This document shows, piece by piece, positions 59,461 to 64,000 of a DNA stretch of 64,000 bases. Made by a program: the position numbers and the translations under genes. The first letter of the stretch is position 1. Each line of letters starts with the position of its first letter. The notes beneath the pieces were generated by a model. The model was not told the origin of the DNA, ran no database searches, and saw only the letters and a list, made by a program, of their open reading frames with translations. This DNA comes from Isoetes taiwanensis (Eukaryota > Streptophyta > Lycopodiopsida > Isoetales > Isoetaceae), in NCBI GenBank assembly GCA_021234155.1, contig JAJEKV010000050.1:7089199-7153198 (forward strand), in the 5' to 3' direction.

Positions 59461-59465
59461 ATGTA
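59461..59465 (+). repeat. Target-site duplication ATGTA (right)
   Basis: Repeats 48400-48404. The sequence after it resumes the A3 LTR. Confidence 0.85.
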
Positions 59466-59881
59466 CTAACCAGAACCATAGCTAGCTCCACTATCCCCCT
59501 GGGTTGCCATCCTTCTGGCTGGAACAGGGTCGAACAACATCTCCTCCTCCATCTCCAATTGCCCCAAATCGAATTGGGTCAAATTGGGGTGCAACCCCCA
59601 ATTTGGGTGTTCGAAATTGGAAACTCTGCCTTGTCCAATCAATTTGGGCCAGGTGGCGACTTTAGGTTGGTTAATATTAGCTAATTTGGTATTTTAGCCC
59701 TTTTTAATATTAGGTTAAGCCCTAAATTCGAATTAGGGTTTTAGGTTAGGTTTCCACTTTAATAATGAATTATTAACATAGCTAACCTTAACTTATGAAT
59801 AATTAATGTGCCATTAATTATTCATAATGAGGTGTCATGTATTTATACTCAAAAAGGCGTATAAATATGTGGAACGTCACA
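59461..59881 (-). repeat. LTR A3, proximal part (LTR start)
   Basis: On minus the LTR begins TGTGACGTTCCACATATTTA at 59881, directly after the polypurine tract (GGTGGGGAGAA, plus 59882-59892), so it is a 3' LTR. A TATA-like AGTATAAATACA lies about 30 bases in. It is interrupted at 59461 by the family-B insertion and resumes at 48404. Joined length is about 1.56 kb. Confidence 0.75.
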
Positions 59882-62800
59882 TTCTCCCCACCTTAAAAAT
59901 GATGAAATCCTCAGCCTTCAAGACTACTCTTGTTGCAGGGCAACACATCGTACATTGGAAGGAAGTCTTCCCTCCTTAAAGAGATAGCGTGAGATTATAA
60001 GTCATTACGCATTTACGTCATGTTCAAAGTGATTAAGTTTGAAATGACTTGTAATGTGCAATTTATAACTCTGGAATATAGAAGGTAGAGGTATAGATCA
60101 AACATGATCATGGCTTAGGACTGTCAAAAGTCAAGAGTCAAGGTTTGTGGAAGTCTCACCGTTTCATTCTTGATGATGAGTTTACATTTATCCCGATGTA
60201 GAAATGATTCTTTTTATACATACGTGTAATTCTTTTAATATAGTACAGACTTATTAATCGCGCACTGTTTAGAAGAAAGTCATTCTAATCATATTAACTT
60301 CTGTGTATATGACTATTATATTCTCCCTTGAGTTTGCAAGTGATTTTATTACAGCCAGCCTTAATGTAATTTTGCATCTAAATTTTGTTTTCGTATTTTG
60401 TTACAGTTTTAACAACTCGTATATTGCTATCGTCAATGTTTACATGCCCCTCACATTTATACTTACCCTTTAATACCTAATCTAAGTCTCGTTATTCCCT
60501 CAGAAGTCTGTGTAAGACAGACATAGTTATCTCCTTCTATTATATTTGATTATGTGTTTAAATAGCTTGCTCCTTTCGATTATCTTTACTGTTTCCACAC
60601 TCACACTCTCTATCTTTAGCATAGATTACAGTCACATGAGGACACATATTAATTTATTGGTTATGTTTATACACTGACCAGACGTCCCGATATTCTTAGA
60701 TTTGAATTACTTATTTATTTTATTGCTATTTTCGTAAATTTATCACACATACGTACATTCTTATATTTACAGGGCACGTGTACAAATGACATATACATTC
60801 GACGTAATTGGCACCCCCGGCCGCTATCCCAAGATTAAATGGCTATGCAATCATCCCCAGATCACGGAAGGTCTGTTGTAACTATGGTGTTCACGCGGCA
60901 GCATCGAAACCATGCCCGGTCTCATCCCGAGCAAATTATATGGTGATGATCGAAAGGTGTCCCGGCTCTTACTTGAAGTAAAAGTGCTGAATGTTGGGAA
61001 TAAGGAGTGTTAAGATATCCCTATTTTGGATGGACATTCGAGAAAATTGGTACTATACTAATGTGAAAACTGGATTATGAGTACCCAGATTGATGTTCCT
61101 GAGGTGTGCAATAACGATGCAAGCGGGTGCATGATTAAGATGACGACATAGTCACTTGGATACGCTTAATGACGTTGGTCAAATGCATGACCATTACGAA
61201 GGATATAAATTAAGGAAATGGACACATCTTATGTCTGCTGGGAACATGGAGATGCCGAATAACAGATTGGACAATAGTGTGGAACATAGTTTGCACAGAA
61301 GGTGAAGAGAAGACGACAGTTGGTAGGAGCAGGCGGAACCATGGAAAGTAATATACCCACACGGCAAGTAATATACCCACGCGACAAGTGGGAGACAAGA
61401 GGTGCTTGAAAGTTGTTGTCAACGACGTTTCAAATATAGAGAGTTTGAACAAGGTAGGCGTAGGACCATTTAATAGTAAAACATAACTAAAAGAAGATAG
61501 GATATATATTAGAACTTTTAGTTCACATTCCATATGAATACGGAAGTAATGAAGATAAGAGTTCTTATATTAGAGGTCAAACATGTCCACTGGGAACTTA
61601 GGTTGGCATTTGCCCGTGTGGAAGTTATGACTAGAGCTTGAGGACGAAGGTAAACTAAGGCTAGTGGTGTCGAAACCACAACATGTGTATGGTACTAGAT
61701 AACCATGTTGAGGAAATAAGTTGGCCGCAAGTATGAATATAGCTAGATGGCTATGTCAACAAGTTACATATGAGTCTAGACTTAGGGTTGGTGCACACAT
61801 GTTACTATATCATATAATAACAACGTAGCGGTCTTGGATGTAGGAAGGATTTAGTAGTATCAAATACTACACTAGTGAGGATATCAAGGATGTCGATTGT
61901 GACATCGAGATGTATGTCATATTGGAAGACGGTAGAATATTGGTACAAGGCTGGTGGAATATTACGTGACAATGTTTACAGAAGAAGCATAATGATATGC
62001 GTATATACGAAGATATTGGGTTAAGGTATGATCCACCAGAGATATGCACTCAGTGAAGATAGCTAGAGTGTGTCTAGCATATACGGTGATGTTACATTCA
62101 AAAACACCCCGAGGATGGTTGGAAGGGTGTCGAAATAACCGATAATGAGAGCTTAACTACTCAAAGGTTCTAGATACCAATGAATTACTTCAGCGTTATA
62201 AGCTGAGAGCATTTATTCGGTTTTGGGGATAAAAAGATGTATAAAATATCGCATCCCCCTGATGGAAGAAAAGAAGGAGTACGATGACTTTGACGATTAT
62301 ACTTTTAGGGATAACCGAAGAGGGGCCAATACATAGCAATCCAAGTCCCGATAAAAATCAAGACGAGTTGTGTAGATTACAAGGAGTAAGATTATATAGA
62401 CCAGTAGTCCATATATCTTAAGATTTACGCTACTCGCGGGGAACAATTGTAGGTACTGAAGTAGAAGGTGGAGGATCCGTTGCCTTGAGGCATAGACCCG
62501 TTAGAGATTATGACTTTGAAACTCTTAAGAGGGTAAGGAATTGATAATCATATGGCTGTTCTTGATTTAAGATTGAAACATTGGGTTTTCCTATTAGAAG
62601 ACCAGGAGGTTTTAGTGCCTCCGCTTCATTATGAGGGAGCCAAAGGCGACAAGATTTGAAGTAATCAAAAGTTGACGTTGATAACTTAAGAAATTAGGTT
62701 AATTGTGACTAAGCATAGTTAATATGGATGACACAAAGGATCCTTTGTGAAAGAAGCCTTTAGAAAAACTCTGCATGTGAGGTACTAGCCTTGGGAATTA

Positions 62801-64000
62801 TGGCATAATTCCGTGGGGGAAATCATAGGTTATGTACGGGGTTAAAGTACCATAAGGCACTAAAGGAATGGTTGAAATAACTAGAGACCCTATTACAATA
62901 TAGGCAGCATATACAAGTCCAACATAGAGTCGGCCCCTGTCTATTTGGGAAATAGGTGGCGAAGCCACATCATGAAGGTACATAGGCAATGGGTTTGTTT
63001 GAAAGAACTACCACGGTTATAGTTTAGCTGAGCAGAGCTCTAGCATTGTGGGATGTGGAGATATGTTTATTATGTACATACCATGTACACATACGATAAA
63101 CATCTTAGGGAGGTAATCTAGGTGGCGACACAAGGAGAGAAAGACGAGTGTACCCCAAAGTTACCGATGAAGTGTTTAGAGTATGTTCGGAATGAGTAAA
63201 CAACATTCAATCTGTTGTAGGCTAAGGTATGATGTCGTAGTTGGCACTTGGAATAAATGTCAACGGCCACTAGAATGAAGCTTAAGATGATGGGATTGAA
63301 TAGTAGAATAGTACAATTCTAGGATAGGTAGCGACTAGCAGTTACCTGCTAAAAGTTCGAATGTGTCTTGCATAGACACCTAAGACTAGCTTTCCCACAT
63401 GATCCATACCTGGATCAGGCAGAGGAGACGCCATGGGTTACATGGGGATGCAAGTTAACATATACAGGACTCGAACATTGATACAAGTCCGGGTGATATT
63501 AAACGTAGGTAATTGTAGAAAGGCTCACAAAATACCAGGCAGGCACCTTGATGACTCCAGGTAATTTACGATTTATACGAAGGCTTACCCGCTTTTAGGC
63601 CATGACTATGGCTTGAATGAGGATGCCAAGTCATTTGGAATGCCACAATAGCGTCATAGCATTATGACAGAGAAATGTAATGACTAATATTTCTAGGATG
63701 TAGGACAACGTTGGATCATAACCCCCAATGATAGGCGGGTTAACAATATAGAAAACATATAATAGCGGCTTAGAAGCCACAAGACGGTTAACGAATATGT
63801 AAAGGAGTAAATGGATTCTACTGAATAAAGGTCACGACCAAAGGGTAAATTGTATACGTTGTGCCAGGCGTAAGGGTCGGAAGACTGAAAATCAATCATA
63901 GACTTAGAAAACATTACCCTTTAAAGAAGAGAAGGAATGAAGGACCCTTATTAATGATATTTAGCGACCTGGATAGGAAGGCTATTTCCTAATGAAGGGT
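59882..64000 (-). other. Expected interior of the A3 chromovirus; no coding remnant readable
   Basis: After the polypurine tract the first bases (CCTTAAAAATGATGAAATCC on plus) match the chromovirus 3' end next to the A2 LTR. Beyond that the sequence is AT-rich (to about 60780), then of mixed composition with many stops in all frames. I found no integrase, RT or gag block on either strand. A 24-bp sequence (AAGTAATATACCCACRCGRCAAGT) is repeated at 61348 and 61369. The interior is either too decayed to read or replaced by other DNA. Confidence 0.4.

Overview
The window is plant nuclear DNA, almost certainly from a seed plant; I cannot name the species. The evidence is two intact, intronless genes for the plant-type Ran GTPase-activating protein (an N-terminal WPP domain fused to leucine-rich repeats, an architecture known only from plants), embedded in plant LTR retrotransposons: a chromodomain-bearing Ty3/gypsy chromovirus and a Tat/Athila-like Ty3/gypsy element. 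Only the two RanGAP genes look functional. Nearly everything else is mobile DNA in various stages of decay.

Layout. 1-1290 is GC-rich, coding-like, unassigned sequence. About 1680-8798 is a degenerate plus-strand chromovirus (gag, protease, reverse transcriptase, RNase H, integrase, chromodomain, polypurine tract) ending in a 1.63-kb LTR (subfamily A1). RanGAP copy 1 is at 9832-11613. At 12400-13632 (minus) lies a broken gene with the HLH and YxxK motifs of HUH/Rep endonucleases. 14249-23615 is a 9.4-kb DNA transposon with perfect 21-bp terminal inverted repeats and a 25-bp imperfect direct repeat outside them. It carries two convergent, multi-exon, damaged genes: a Ulp1-like (C48) cysteine protease on plus and a DDE-like transposase of a family I cannot name on minus.

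23802-33783 is a minus-strand chromovirus compound: a 3' LTR (subfamily A2), two and a bit head-to-tail copies of a 3.0-kb unit (protease/RT/integrase remnant plus an LTR of family B), a tRNA-iMet-like primer-binding site, and a 5' LTR of the other subfamily (A1). 33784-43348 is mostly non-coding, with direct repeats, a 53-bp minisatellite and a 216-bp hAT-type MITE (8-bp target duplication). RanGAP copy 2 is at 43349-45166, followed by a truncated transposase-like pseudogene (46020-47263).

A third minus-strand chromovirus LTR (A3) is split: 47259-48404 and 59461-59881. Inside it sits a complete 11.06-kb family-B element (48405-59460) with near-identical 586/585-bp LTRs and the target duplication ATGTA. 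It is Tat/Athila-like, heavily frameshifted, and has an extra coiled-coil ORF after integrase. 59882-64000 should belong to the A3 element by position, but I can read no coding remnant there.

The two RanGAP copies lie in the same orientation about 32 kb apart and probably arose by an old local duplication later spread apart by insertions. The most novel parts are the Ulp1/transposase TIR element and the Rep-like pseudogene.
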